Below are positions 1 through 12,700 of a stretch of 64,000 nt of DNA, piece by piece. Source of the DNA: Odontesthes bonariensis (lineage: Eukaryota; Chordata; Actinopteri; Atheriniformes; Atherinopsidae). Location: positions 5,576,284-5,640,283 of the forward strand of contig NC_134526.1 of assembly GCF_027942865.1 (NCBI RefSeq). The letters run 5' to 3'. A program made the translations under genes and the position numbers. The first letter of the stretch is position 1. Every line of letters starts with the position of its first letter. The notes below the pieces were generated by a model. It was not told the origin of the DNA. It did no database searches and saw only the letters and a program-made list of their open reading frames with translations.

Positions 1-131
1 TTTTTATTTTTTTATTTTTTTCTTATCTTCACTCCAATTTTCTGAGGCCCCCCTAGCGCCACCTGGCGGCCTCCCAGGGGGCTGCGGCCCCACTTTGAAA
101 ACCACTGCACTAACTGATGTGTCACCTGCAG

Positions 132-572
132 CATGGCGATCATTTATGGAGTTTTCTCTGCGTCCAACCTCCTGGCTCCCTCGGTGGTGACGGTCATCGG
201 GCCCCAGCTCTCCATGTTCTTTAGTGGCCTTTTATACAGGTGAGTCCCCTCCCACCAACGCGCTCCCAGCCTGTCATGGCCGACCAGGCGCCTGATGCGT
301 CTGTGCGTTGTTGTTTTACAGCGGCTACATCGCCATGTTCATCTACCCGTACACCTGGAGCTTCTACACGGCGTCGGTGTTGGTTGGAATAGCAGCAGCA
401 GGTAGAGAATCACTGTCCGGCAGAAGAATCCTCCTCTTTCTTTGTGGTGTTCATGGTTTAACGTCTGCTCCTCAGTGCTCTGGACGGCTCAGGGAAATGT
501 GCTCGCCATCAACTCCACCGACAGCACCATCGGAAGGAACAGCGGCATCTTCTGGTCGCTGCTGCAGTTCAG
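132..572 (+). CDS. mfsd11: mfsd11 exons at 132-239, 322-401 and 476-572
   Basis: Three close exons with introns of 82 and 74 bp. The first begins after ctgcag and reads MAIIYGVFSASNLLAPSV, which is an internal part of the protein and not its start. The second carries the FIYPYTWSFYTA stretch between two helices. The third carries the TAQGN motif and the conserved IGRNSGIFW segment typical of UNC93-like proteins. Split codons join as S at 239/322, V at 401/476 and S at 572/1782. Confidence 0.93.
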
Positions 573-3500
573 GTAAAGCTGTCTGCGACACGTGTGCAGA
601 ACATTCCCACTGAGCCCTGAAAGGGTTAAAGGTTAAAAGGCAGGTTAGTCTTGGTGACCATTCCACTGCAGACTCTGCTAAAAAGGACAGATTTTCCTTT
701 CTGGATCTATGAAAGCAGAACTTCAGTCTCAGAGCTCCTAAAGTTGTTCTTTCTGGATCTCTGAAAGCAGAACTTCAGCCTCAGAGCCCGTAAAGTTGTT
801 CTTTCTGGATCTCTGAGAGCAGAACTTCAGTCTCAGAGCCCCTAAAGTTGTTCTTTCTGGATCTGTAAAAGCAGAACTTCAGTCTCAGAACCCCTAAAGT
901 TGTTCTTTCTGGATCTGTAAAAGCAGAACTTCAGTCTCAGAGCCCCTAAAGTTGTTATTTTTGGATCTCTGAAAGCAGAACTTCAGTCTCAGAGCCCCTA
1001 AAGTTGTTATTTCTGGATCTCTGAAAGCAGAACTTCAGTCTCAGAGCCCCTAAAGTTGTTATTTTTGGATCTCTGAAAGCAGAACTTCAGTCTCAGAGAC
1101 CCTAAAGTTGTTCTTTCTGAATCTCTGAAACCAGAACTTCAGCCTCAGAGACCCTAAAGTTGTTCTTTTTGGGCCTTGATGCCTTGACTCAACACTTGGC
1201 ACAGGAGAGAGCAAGCACAGCCTTAGATGGTATAATTTTGGGCGTGGAGTATGCAAATTTACTATCCTCGTGCACGTGCACTTAAATACGCACGGGTGCG
1301 TTTCATCATTTACGCAGGTCGTTTACACACTTTTTCCGAAGTTAAGAGCGCTTGTTGAATCTGACGTGGCGTGTTCGTACGAGACCTTTGTACGAAAAAA
1401 GTAAGATAAATTTAGAAATAAAAATACGAAAATGTTCTTGCATGAGGCCTATTGTGTGACATTAAACCGGTCCGTGGCGCTAAAGGACAGATCCTGGTCA
1501 GAAATAACTCCAAAGGTTCCTCACCGGAGGACCAGAGCCAGGGAAATACCTTCTAGAGTAACTATATAATGTACATATATATGAAACCATTATGTCAGCA
1601 TGTAAACAACAAGCAGAAGAAGGAAAATCCCAGTTTTTGCTCTGAATTTAAAACTTTTATGTTGGCTGTATTTTCTCCCAGGCTAACCGACACCAGGCGG
1701 TCATTTCTCTGCTTATTATTAAAGTTCTGTAGCTTTCATGAGTTCTCCTTTAATTTCTCGACTTCCCTGGTGTCCCTGCAGCTTGTTCTTTGGAAATCTC
1801 TACATTTACTGTGCCTGGCACGGACACGAGCACATCACAGGTATGAATCCAGCTCTTTAAAATAGCTTCTGCCTCGTGGAATGCTTTTCTCGTGCCGACT
1901 TCTCACTCGAGGGCTCCTTTTAGGCTTCTGACTCATGTTGTTTGTCTCAGACAAGGACCGTCAGACCGTCTTCATCTCTCTGACGGTGATCAGTCTGGCC
2001 GGCTGCTTCCTCTTCTTCCTGATCCGGAAACCTGACCCTGAATCTTCCTCTCGCCCTGACGGGACAGAGCCGCTGCTGCAGACTGAATCCTTGGATGGCT
2101 CCACTGCCAGGTGAGGGTCGGGTCCTGGTTCTGAATAATGTTCCGACTCTGACACAAAACACAGAGTTATTCAGTTTCATCTCCCTTTGCTGCTTATTTA
2201 CTTTTACACTCGGTCATCTCGGTTTATCTGAAGTGACTTAACAGTGAGAAGCAACAGGCTTCAGTACAGTGAGAAAAACCGGTCTTTGAACATATTTACC
2301 TGTTTTAGTTTCACTCTGTCCTTTAAACTGTGTGAGTTTAGGTGTTTACAGCATATTTACCTGTTATAGCGTTGAGCTTCCACTTGAGGGCGGTATAAGT
2401 AACGTGGAACAGTCGGCCTCAGGTTGGTGCTGTTGTTGGTCCTTTAGCTTTGCTCTGCTCTGTGATGGAGTCAAAGTCGTGTCCAACTTCCTGTAAACAC
2501 TTCCTGCTTGTCAGCTCATACCCGGGTCCAAGGTGTTCATCCTGTGGATAAACCCGGCTTTTCCACCGTATAAATGTCCAACATGTATTTAATCTGTAAG
2601 CTCCTCCCACCAGGTCCCCTTCTGTAAGCTCCTCCCACCGGGTCCCCATCTGTAAGCTCCTCCCACCGGGTCCCCATCTGTAAGCCCCTCCCACCGGGTC
2701 CCCATCTGTAAGCTCCTCCGACCGGGTCCCCATCTGTAAGCTCCTCCCACCGGGTCCCCATCTGTAAGCTCCTCCCACCGGGTCCCCATCTGTAAGCCCC
2801 TCCCACCGGGTCCCCATCTGTAAGCTCCTCCCACCGGGTCCCCTTCTGTAAGCTCCTCCCACCAGGTCCCCATCTGTAAGCTCCTCCGACCGGGTCCCCA
2901 TCTGTAAGCTCCTCCCACCAGGTCCCCATCTGTAAGCTCCTCCCACCGGGTCCCCATCTGTAAGCTCCTCCCACCGGGTCCCCATCTGTAAGCCCCTCCC
3001 ACCGGGTCCCCATCTGTAAGCTCCTCCCACCGGGTCCCCTTCTGTAAGCTCCTCCCACCGGGTCCCCTTCTGTAAGCTCCTCCCACCGGGTCCCCATCTG
3101 TAAGCTCCTCCCACCGGGTCCCCATCTGTAAGCTCCTCCCACCGGGTCCCCTTCTGTAAGCTCCTCCCACCGAGTCCCCATCTGTAAGCTCCTCCCACCG
3201 GGTCCTCTTCTGTCATACGGACACATTAAAAATAATCCACTAACGTAGCTCTACACCAGCTGTTGGTGGCGGTCTTTAGCCACATTTCTACCCCTGAGCT
3301 GGACGCCTCCGTCTGAGATGGCTCAAATAAATCAGAGCTGCAACAACCTTTGAACAAACCCTGCGATGGGCCGTGGTTTGTTCCAGGTCTGACTCTGGAG
3401 AACCAAACCAGTTCCAAACACCACCAGGTGAAACTGGGCCTTTACTGGGTTTCCCAAAATGTTGGTTTGTTCCAGGTCTGACTCTGGAGAACCAAACCGG

Positions 3501-6500
3501 TTCCCCCAGCAGCATGTTTGTGCACCAGCGCCTGAACTACAGAATTCCTTCAAGAAGAAATTGTCCTAAACCACAAAGTCAAATGAACCGATATATTAGC
3601 TTTGTATTCGATCAATAAATGAAGGTTGTGCTTCGTATTGGTCACATTTTGAACTTCGTTGTCGTTGTTATGAAATTAGCTGTCAGTCTCTTCCTGTTCA
3701 AGACAACTGTAAACCAATCAGCATTTGACCACTGCGTGGTGTCATGTGAAAGGTCTGAGTGCTGTTGGGTTTCAGAGAAGAAGAGCATCACAGGTGGACA
3801 TTTCTGTGAAATAAACGGGCTCTTTGAAAAGCAGGTGCTCTCTGAAGGAACTAGATTTGCACTAGAGCTGCATCAGGGACTAGAACTAGATTCAGGCAGC
3901 CGGTGCAGGTCAAAAAGTCATGGTGACCTTTTCGGTTGGAAGAGCACTAAATTTGCTGCCTTGTTCAGGCCCATCTGTCGAGGTTTCAGTGTGCATAACG
4001 ATCGTCAAGGTGATGGATAGCCGTGGTCTGAACCAAGAGGCCGGTGGCGTGCTGAGTCATGTGTGGCCTGAATGTCCTTTTGTTGTAAAGAGACTGATGC
4101 AGAGAACTGGTCACGGGTCATGACACCCAGCTTTACAGCTTGTGTTGTAGTTTTTCTGTTGATACTGAGCTGGATGAACTGGTTTGGGATGATCGACAGC
4201 GCAGACTTGGAGAGGTTTAGTTGAAGGTTTAATGCTGAACTAGAGTACAAGCAGTGGGAATGATGAGCACAGTTGAGTATGTCTGCAAAGCAGTGATGCA
4301 AGAAGCCATGAGAGCAGGTGACGGGGCCCAAAGAGATGTTTTGTCTTGAAAAGGTTTGGCAAAGGTTTCGGGGTCCCAGAACAAAGGTTTGTGGTCCCAG
4401 AACAAAGGTTTAGGGTCCCAGAACAAAGGTTTAGGGTCCTAGAACAAAGGTTTAGGTTCCCAGAACAAAGGTTTAGGGTCCTAGAACAAAGGTTTAGGGT
4501 CCTAGAACAAAGGTTTAGGGTCCCAGAACAAAGGTTTAGGGTCCTAGAACAAAGGTTTAGGGTCCTAGAACAAAGGTTTAGGGTCCCAGAACAAAGGTTT
4601 GTGGTCCCAGAACAAAGGTTTAGGTTCCCAGAACAAAGGTTTGTGGTCCCAGAACAAAGGTTTGTGGTCCCAGAACAAAGGTTTGTGGTCCCAGAACAAA
4701 GGTTTGTGGTCCCAGAACAAAGGTTTGTGGTCCCAGATCAAAGGTTTGTGGTCCCAGAACAAAGGTTTGTGGTCCCAGAAAAAAGTTTTATGGTCCCAGA
4801 ACAAAGTTTTATGGTCCCAGAACAAAGGTTTTGGGTCCCAGTGTTTGCTCAGGAGTCAGATTCAGGGATGCTGCTGATGCGTCCACATCGACGTGTAACA
4901 GTTTGATGCAGGACAGGTTTTTTTCTGTCTTCATCCTCTTTTCCTTCGGTAACCGTAACAACACGTATGACTTTGTAATCCCAGCACATCTATTTTAACC
5001 CATTGAGGCCGCATTTAAAGCCGGGAAAGCGTACACGTCTTTTTCAGACGGTAGCGATTGTTAGGAGTTTCTTGGCTTTGATGATGCTAATGAACGTGCT
5101 GACCCAACTGATCGAGATTTATGCTAGCACATATGTTTGAAAATGACGATAACGGCAAGGATGATTTTGAAGGGTTTGAATGTGAGCGGAAGACTGACAA
5201 TTACCACCGTAATCGACGGAGAGATTTCAACCGCACACCAGGGGTGAAAGTGGATTTACCTGCAGATGCCACACCGTTGCAGGCATTTAATCATATTTTT
5301 ACTGAGGAGCTTTGGGCGCATCTCGTTTCCGAGACGAATAGATACAGTGACCAGGTACTTCAGACTCCAGCTCGAGCAAAGATGGCAAGGTGGTCACACG
5401 TACTGTGCCGGAGATGAAAACGTTTATTGGAATGTGTATGGGCATTGGACTCCTTGTGCTGCCAGTACGAAGAGATTACTGGCGATAAAATAAATAAATA
5501 ATTTAAATATAAAATTAAATTAAATTTTATTTTATTACTGTTTTCTAATTGAAAATAGCGCTGTTCCTCCACTTCACTTTTTACATTTTCTATTTTCGTG
5601 AAGGTGTATGTAAATAAACTCAATTTCCAAAGAAAGCCACAGGTGTAAGCTCTCAAATACTTTTTGAATTTTGTTTCTATCTGCTACAGAGGCTGAGAAA
5701 TAAATCATTTAGTAGGCTGACACAATTGCTGAATTTCCAGAAAAACTTCAGGTTTTAGGGGGTCTTTCTGAAATCGCCCATAGGTTTTACAGGCATTCTT
5801 TTCCAGGCGTTTTAGGCCTAAATGGGTTAAGGCCATCCGTTATGTTACTTTGAGATATATTAAGGTTGAGTTCAACTCTTGTGCTGAAGCTCACTGTGCA
5901 GATCTCTCATCTGAATGTACAACCATTCGTGCTTTGATTTGCTCTCCGAAGAGGAAGGTGGATTTGGGTCTCCAGAAATCTCCCATCTTTAATTCATAGT
6001 AAATGTCCTTAAATGTTTTGAATACAGTCGATTAATCATGACAGCATGCAGGCATGAAGTTTCAGCATAATTCTGGTTCATCTCAGTTTGCTCTGTTGTC
6101 TCTTTGGGTCATGATCAGTTTTTACTGCTGAGATTTCCAGGAAACGAAAGACGTAGAAAGTATTTATCAGTAAATAAGCTAAACTTCCTGTAGTCGTAAA
6201 TGACCTCGGACACTTTGAAGAGGGATTATTGGTTCCTTTGTAAGTTCAGTGTTGGTGCTGACGGAGGACTTCTCGGTGATTCAGGAGACACCTGGTTTCT
6301 AATTATTGTTCCTAGGCGACGCAAAATGTCTCCCTGACAGCTTCCCGACATCTTTAGAGGAAGATATCGACACATGTTTTGGAAAGCACGCGGGGAAATA
6401 TTCGTTCAGAAGACGAATGTGATCATCTTTTTGGTGGGAGCAGACAGGCGACCTTTCTCCGTGAATGCTTCCCTTTGTTGTCTCCTCTGCATTTGTCTCT

Positions 6501-9500
6501 GAAACTGCCGCGATACGGTCGCCACCGCAACCGAGACCAGTTCAGGGATGAGCTGGAAGGTGAACATGTCCACCAAAGACGTGTGAACTCGGGCATTTCA
6601 ACAGATGGAGTGCTTTTAGACACAAAGGCTGATGCAGTTACGTCAATGAAATCAGCTTTCTGGCAACTTTAGGGGGCTCCTGTACAAGCTGATAGATAAT
6701 CTAACGGAAGTATTCTGATAAGTGAGACGTCGGGTAAATTAAACTCTGGACTGGACTTGTTTTATATAAATGTTCTGTGCTAGCTTTAATGATTAAAACA
6801 GGGTGGCCGCGGGTCCTTTAAAAAGTCTTAAAAAGTCGTAAATCAATTTTCCTGAAAATAAGACCTTAAAAAGTATTAAATTGTCTTAAATTCAGATTGC
6901 ATGGGTCTAATCAGGACTATCCAGGGGCCTAAAATTATTTTAAAATCATAAAACAATTCCATGCTATATAAGGAATCGATCTGCCATTTCAGTTTTGTGC
7001 AAAAAATCACCTTTCTGTAGGCCTTTAAATATTTGTGTATTTTTCTTTTTGTTCTAAAGGAACAGTATTTATTTATTTTTTTAATATATTTACTTGATTT
7101 TATAAGCATTTGTTCATGGGACTTAAAGGTAGGGTAGGAGATCCTGGATTTTGAGTCCAGCGAAGCTGCATTTTGAAAATACACAGGTCAAAAGTCCCAA
7201 CCCTTTTCTTCACTTTCCCCCCGAAGGCACGCCTCTAGAGTACATGAACGCGCACGAAGGTGCACGAGCGCTGTTCTGACAGCAAGCATCGATCGTTGCC
7301 GTATTTAGTATTTAGTATATGCTAACTATACGTTTAATAATGCTAGGTGCTAGCCAAGCTGGCTCTAGTTTAGCTTCCTGCCAAGCTTCTGGACGCGTAA
7401 TTCGTTCACGGAGCAGGGTACGCGCACAGGGGGAAGGAGGAGCAGATTGCAGTTTGATAGACGCATCAGAATCCAATCATTGTTAACGGTCCGTTCAGTA
7501 TGATTGGATAGTGTTTTTCCTAGATTGTACGTTCTAGAGGCCACTAAAACTTTTCATATTTGTGTCAAAACTTTTAATTAAGGGGTGTGAAGAGTATTTC
7601 AAGCAATATGTAAAAAAATGTTCCAGAAAAAGAACCCCTACCCCGCCTTTAAATGTTCTGAAAATATTGTAATAAATTTAATTAAGGACAGTGATGACAT
7701 TTTTGTCATCTTTTCGCATGACACACATTTAGTCGATGTTCTTAAACTCAACCGTCATTTGTCATTTTACCATACTGTCAGTGTGTTTACTTGGTATTTC
7801 CATCGTACGTTTGGTCTTAAATTGAATTTAGAAGTGGTATTAAAAGGTCTTAAAAAGTCTTAAATTTAACTTGTTTATACCTGTATACACCCTGTAAAAG
7901 CATGTTTTGACGGTCTGAAAGTCTGTTTTTACATCTTCTTCCTGACCTTTTCCTCCCCGCAGCTCATCGGGCTCAGGACTCTGCTCCCAAGCCCTCGATG
8001 CTTTTGGTGAGTTTGTTAAGAATAAGCTCCATCTCGTGGCTTCGGCTGAGCAGTCCGATGTGCTAACGTCTGCTTTCCTGTTTGCAGTTAAAGCCTGTAA
8101 GATGTTTGTCACCAAAGAAATGCTGCTGCTGAGCATCTCCATAGGATACACAGGTGGGTGAAGCACACCTGGCAGAATCGCACAGGGACGGGATCGGTTT
8201 GTTCAGACTGGGGAGGAGCTCACGTTTGGATTCATGGGGAAAGGAGGAAAACACGTGTTTGCATGAATTAGAGTTTTAAATGAATCATGAGGGCATGAAA
8301 ACAAACAACTGGACATTAATTACATGGATCAACACGTAATAAAGTAAAAATTAGAGGAGATAGTTCACTCTGATGCATTTCAAACTGGGTTCTTAACTTA
8401 TTTTTGACTGGTTTAGACTCGTTTTAGACTGGTTTCAGTCTTGTTTTGTACGAGTTTAAAACTTAGCTTTGGACTGGTTTCAAATTGGTTTAGAACTTGT
8501 GTTTTGACTTGGTTTGAGACTTGTTTTAGACTGGTTTCAATCTGGGTTTTAAGCTTGTTCTGAACTGGTTTTTCACCTGGTTTTAAGCTTGTTCTGAACT
8601 GGTTTTTCACCTGGTTTTAAGCTTGTTCTGAACTGGTTTTTCACCTGGTTTTAAGCTTGTTCTGAACTGGTTTCTCACCTGGTTTCTAACTGCGTTTTTA
8701 GCTTGTTCTGAACTGGTTTTTGATCTGGTTTCAAACTCTTTCAGTCTTTCATGCTGTTATGGATTTATTTTAGAATTATTTCTACCTGGTTTTGACCCCA
8801 TTTTTAACCTGGCTTAGTACTGTTCTCACATTAGGTTTTAGACATTTTTTTACTTTACTTTCAACTCGTCTCGTCTTTAGTGTTTTCTGCCTCCCAAAGT
8901 AATCCAGACAGACTCGGGGGGGGTAAGATCAGGGCCAGACCTTCAGTTGCGGGGGTCCTGGTTCTTCCTGTGGATGGAAATGGTTCTTTATGTTTGAGCT
9001 TGTTGTCCTGCTGCAGGAGGACATCAGGATAAGACTCCTGGATGGTGATGGATAAGAACTGAGGGCCATAAAGTTCTTCTCAGTTCTGTAAATGGGATTA
9101 AACTGGAGGTGGAGGATGAGACTGTCTGAATTCATGCCTGTTGATCCGTCTGCTCCGACAGGCCTGGAGCTCACCTTCTACAGCGGCGTGTACGGGACGT
9201 GTATCGGAGCCATGACGCGTTTCGGCACGGATGCAAAGAGCTTGATTGGAATCTCTGGAATTTTCATCGGTATAGGCGAGATCTTGGGTGAGTGTTTTCA
9301 GATTTAACCCAGTTTTAACCCAGTTTTAATCCAGTTTTAATCCAGTTTTAGCCCGGTTTTAACCCGGTTTTAATCCGTTTTAGCCCAGTTTTAACCCAGT
9401 TTTAACCCGGTTTTCTCAGCCGTCAGCGCTGCAGAAAGAGCTCGGCTCACAGTAGACCTTCCATCTCTCTCTCTCTGACCAGGAGGGGGCGTGTTTGGGA

Positions 9501-9712
9501 TGCTGAACAAGAGCAGCCGCTTTGGGAGGAACCCCGTGGTGCTGCTGGGGCTCATCACACACTTTATTGCATTCTTCTTGATTTTCCTCAACATTGCCAG
9601 CGACGCTCCTCTGGCCCCGGAGGAAGGAACAGATCTGCAGGCTTACATCACCCCCAGGTAAGAAAACCCCCAAAAGAAACAGATCTGAGAATCAGACGAC
9701 AACATGTGCACA

Positions 9713-9753
<41 letters not shown>

Positions 9754-12700
9754 ATGAGAACTGTCTAAGGGCTTAATGTGTCCCAGAGTGATGAGCACAT
9801 TAGATAAAGGTGTATGATTTGCAGACCGCATCATATTCTGTCAGAAAAAGATTGAACTGACTCTCAAAAATAAAAGCAGCTCAGTGCCTTTCAGAGGGAA
9901 TCGACAGTAAATACTTAATAACTACTTGAGCTGGCAAACATTGTATGGAAAGAAGAGAAGATGAGATGCAAATCGACTTCAGCCGACTAGAGAAACGTGA
10001 AGAGACCTGGAAGCTTTCATCCTCCAGTTCCAACATACAGACGATAGAAGGCTGAAACACGACCTCCACTGAATAAGATTCACCAGCTGGAGCTCCACAT
10101 GGGACCAAGAAACCCCTGAATCCTTTTAAGGGTGACTGAAGAGAAGGTCCCTCTGGATGGAGCCCAGCTGACTGGGACGGGTATTTTACTCCGTCGCTAT
10201 CCGTCAATCCGTCTCCGTGGTAACGCAGAGGCTGTTAAACCTTTGGAAGTTCTCCGTCGGGATGTCTGATACCCAAGGCAGTTCACCTCCCGATCAGCAG
10301 GCGGCGCTACGTTAAACGATTTAATCTCCCGACCTCTATGGTGAAAGTCGTTGATTGGTGGTTCACCTTCCGGCTCCGTTCCTCCTCACAGTGAACGATG
10401 GCGACCGAGAGAGAAAGACTGTTGTTGGAGTTGGAGCTTATTGATGTGGAAATGCAAATAATTTTTATTTTTTATAGACTTTCTTTATTGGAAGCAATTT
10501 CACAGGTAGAAATGTAGCAGTACAGCGCAACAGAGAAGCCTTCCATTCTATAATTTTCCCCCAGTTTTTTTTTTATCCCTCCCACAATCCCACCCCACGC
10601 AACAGAGAGCAGTTCTACGAATTCAATATCAACATATAAACCGTACAAAACACATACAAACACATGAATATGGAAAATGACAAAGTAAACTAGTAAATTT
10701 AAATTGAAAAAAAAACAAAACAATGAAAAAATAAATTAAATATAAATAAATATATGGGGGGCTCAGTCGTCGCAATCAGGCAGAGATGTCAAAGATTCAA
10801 TATAGTTTAAGAGAGGTCTCCAAGTCTTTTCAAAAGGACTTAAAGGAGAACTGCGGTATTTTCAACATTAAGCCTCTTTTCTGAGTCGTCTGCAATGTTT
10901 TAGAACCCCCCTCACCGCTTTTTTGATGTTTACTGCTGTATTTGCCTAATTTTGATTCTTCTCAACCTGCTTCAGAATGGCAAGTCATGCGCATGTCTTA
11001 AAAGGTCCTTAAAAGCACCATAAACGTCCGTTTTCAAAATCATCAACTCACCGGAGTGGTTACTGGTGTGCACTGGTAATCCATATCAAATTTCGTTGCG
11101 AAAAGTTGCTTCTGTCGTGTTTTATTTGGCAGCTCGTTCATGCTCGCACTATTTTCTTAGCGGTGGCGGAGTAATATCAACGAACATCCAGTACAAAATG
11201 TCAAATAAAACACAACAGAAGCAACTTTTCGCCACGAAATTTGATATGGATTACCAGTGCACACCAGTAACCACTCCGGTGAGTTGATGATTTTGAAAAC
11301 GGACGTTTATGGTGCTTTTATGGACCTTTTTGGACATGCGCATGACTTGCCGTTCTGAAGCAGGTTGAGAAGGAATCAAAATTAGGCAAATACCGGAGAC
11401 AGCAGTAAACATAAAAAAAGCGCTGAGGGGGGTTCTAAAACATTGCAGACGACTCAGAAAAGAGGCTTAGGCTACGGCTACACGAAAACGTTTTTCACTG
11501 TAAACGATACTTTTTCTTATCGTTTCGCTGTCGCGGCCACACGGAGCCGGCGTTCCCACTACCCCAAAACGATAGTTTTTGAAAACGGGTTCCAGAGTGG
11601 GAAAGTTTGAAAACGGCCTCGTTTCGTTTCCATTGTTACAGCTAAAACGTTTTTGCGTCAGTCACACGTTGACGCTGTGAGCCAATTTTAACACTTCTGT
11701 ATTGTCTCACAGCGTGGCGTGACACAGTGGCGTGTGTACTGCATCGTTTCATCGTTTTCGTCTGGACCAGCAGCGCGTTTCCGTGTGGTCGCAAGAATTT
11801 TCGTACCCGTTTTCAAAAAAAACCTCGTTTCGTTTTCGTGTAGCCGTAGCCTAAATGTTGAAAATACCGCAGTTCTCCTTTAAGGAACCATTGAGGGAAA
11901 ATCTGAGCTTTTCAAGTTTAATGGACAGTAGCACCTCTTTCACCCACCTGCTGTGAGACGGAGGTTGAGGGTGTTTCCAATTGAGAAGTATGAGTCGCCT
12001 GGCCAGCAAAGTGGCAAATGCAAGAACAATTTGCATAACTTTAGATGCAAGAGGCTGCAGGGGGGAACCGAATAGGGCCAAGAGCGGATCCGGAGAAATA
12101 GTAGTGTTGTAAGCTGTGCTAGAAATGCAAATAATTTTGACCAAATGTTGACCGGCACACAGTAAACTCTTTCAAAGATGGCGCTTTTCCATTACCTCCA
12201 CACGGCTCTACACTGCTCGCCACGGCTCGGTTTGGTTGTGTGCCTCCTTCGTGCCTCCTGGACGTGGCCGGGGTCGTCGTAACACGGCTGCGCGTGTTGC
12301 TGCTCACCCTGCGGCTTTTTGTCCCACAGAAGGCAAGAGAAGAGAGCCAGAGAAGACTCCTGGCCGCCAGATAAAACAGTATTGAAAAGTACCGGAGAGT
12401 TTTGTTAGCTTCAAAAAGACGACGTTTGGAGGTAAGCTAACGGTTGCTAACGCTAGCTTTTATTATCCGCGTTATGACGCTTCCAGTGACGACACTCATC
12501 GTCCAATCAGTGGAAGGCAGTCGGCTGACGTCACGTTTTAGTAACACTTCGGCCCGCTTTGAACCGGGGCTGAGGTGGTACGGGAAATCGTCCCGGTTGC
12601 AGGTACGGCGTGCTAGTGGAAACACGCAATGGCGCGCCGAGCCGAAGCGAGCTAGTGGAAAAGCGCCAAAAAATGGCGGTGTTGTTGTTCTGAGAGGAAG

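Larger units (their letters stand above)
10466..12121 (-). mobile_element. 5'-truncated L1-type LINE with 17-bp target duplication
   Basis: Perfect 17-bp duplication GAAATGCAAATAATTTT at 10449-10465 and 12122-12138. On the minus strand the 3' part of L1 ORF2 reads LLARRLILLNWKHPQPPSHS, VKEVLLSIKLEKLRFSL, then after the nested element SPFEKTWRPLLNYIESL and a TGA near 10766. The T-rich start at 10464-10480 is the complement of the poly(A) tail. The element is split by a TTAA MITE at 10844-11879. It lies antisense inside mfsd11 intron 9658-13746. Confidence 0.9.

Noticed and set aside
2419..3226. 265-, 229- and 193-codon minus-strand frames over the 28-bp array
   Set aside because: All three frames read the same GGAYRWG-like repeat. 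This is expected for a stop-free 28-bp unit and not for a gene; it is also antisense in an mfsd11 intron.
4346..4906. 186-codon plus-strand frame (VPEQRF repeats)
   Set aside because: Product of the 21-bp minisatellite inside an intron; no splice sites or domain support it.
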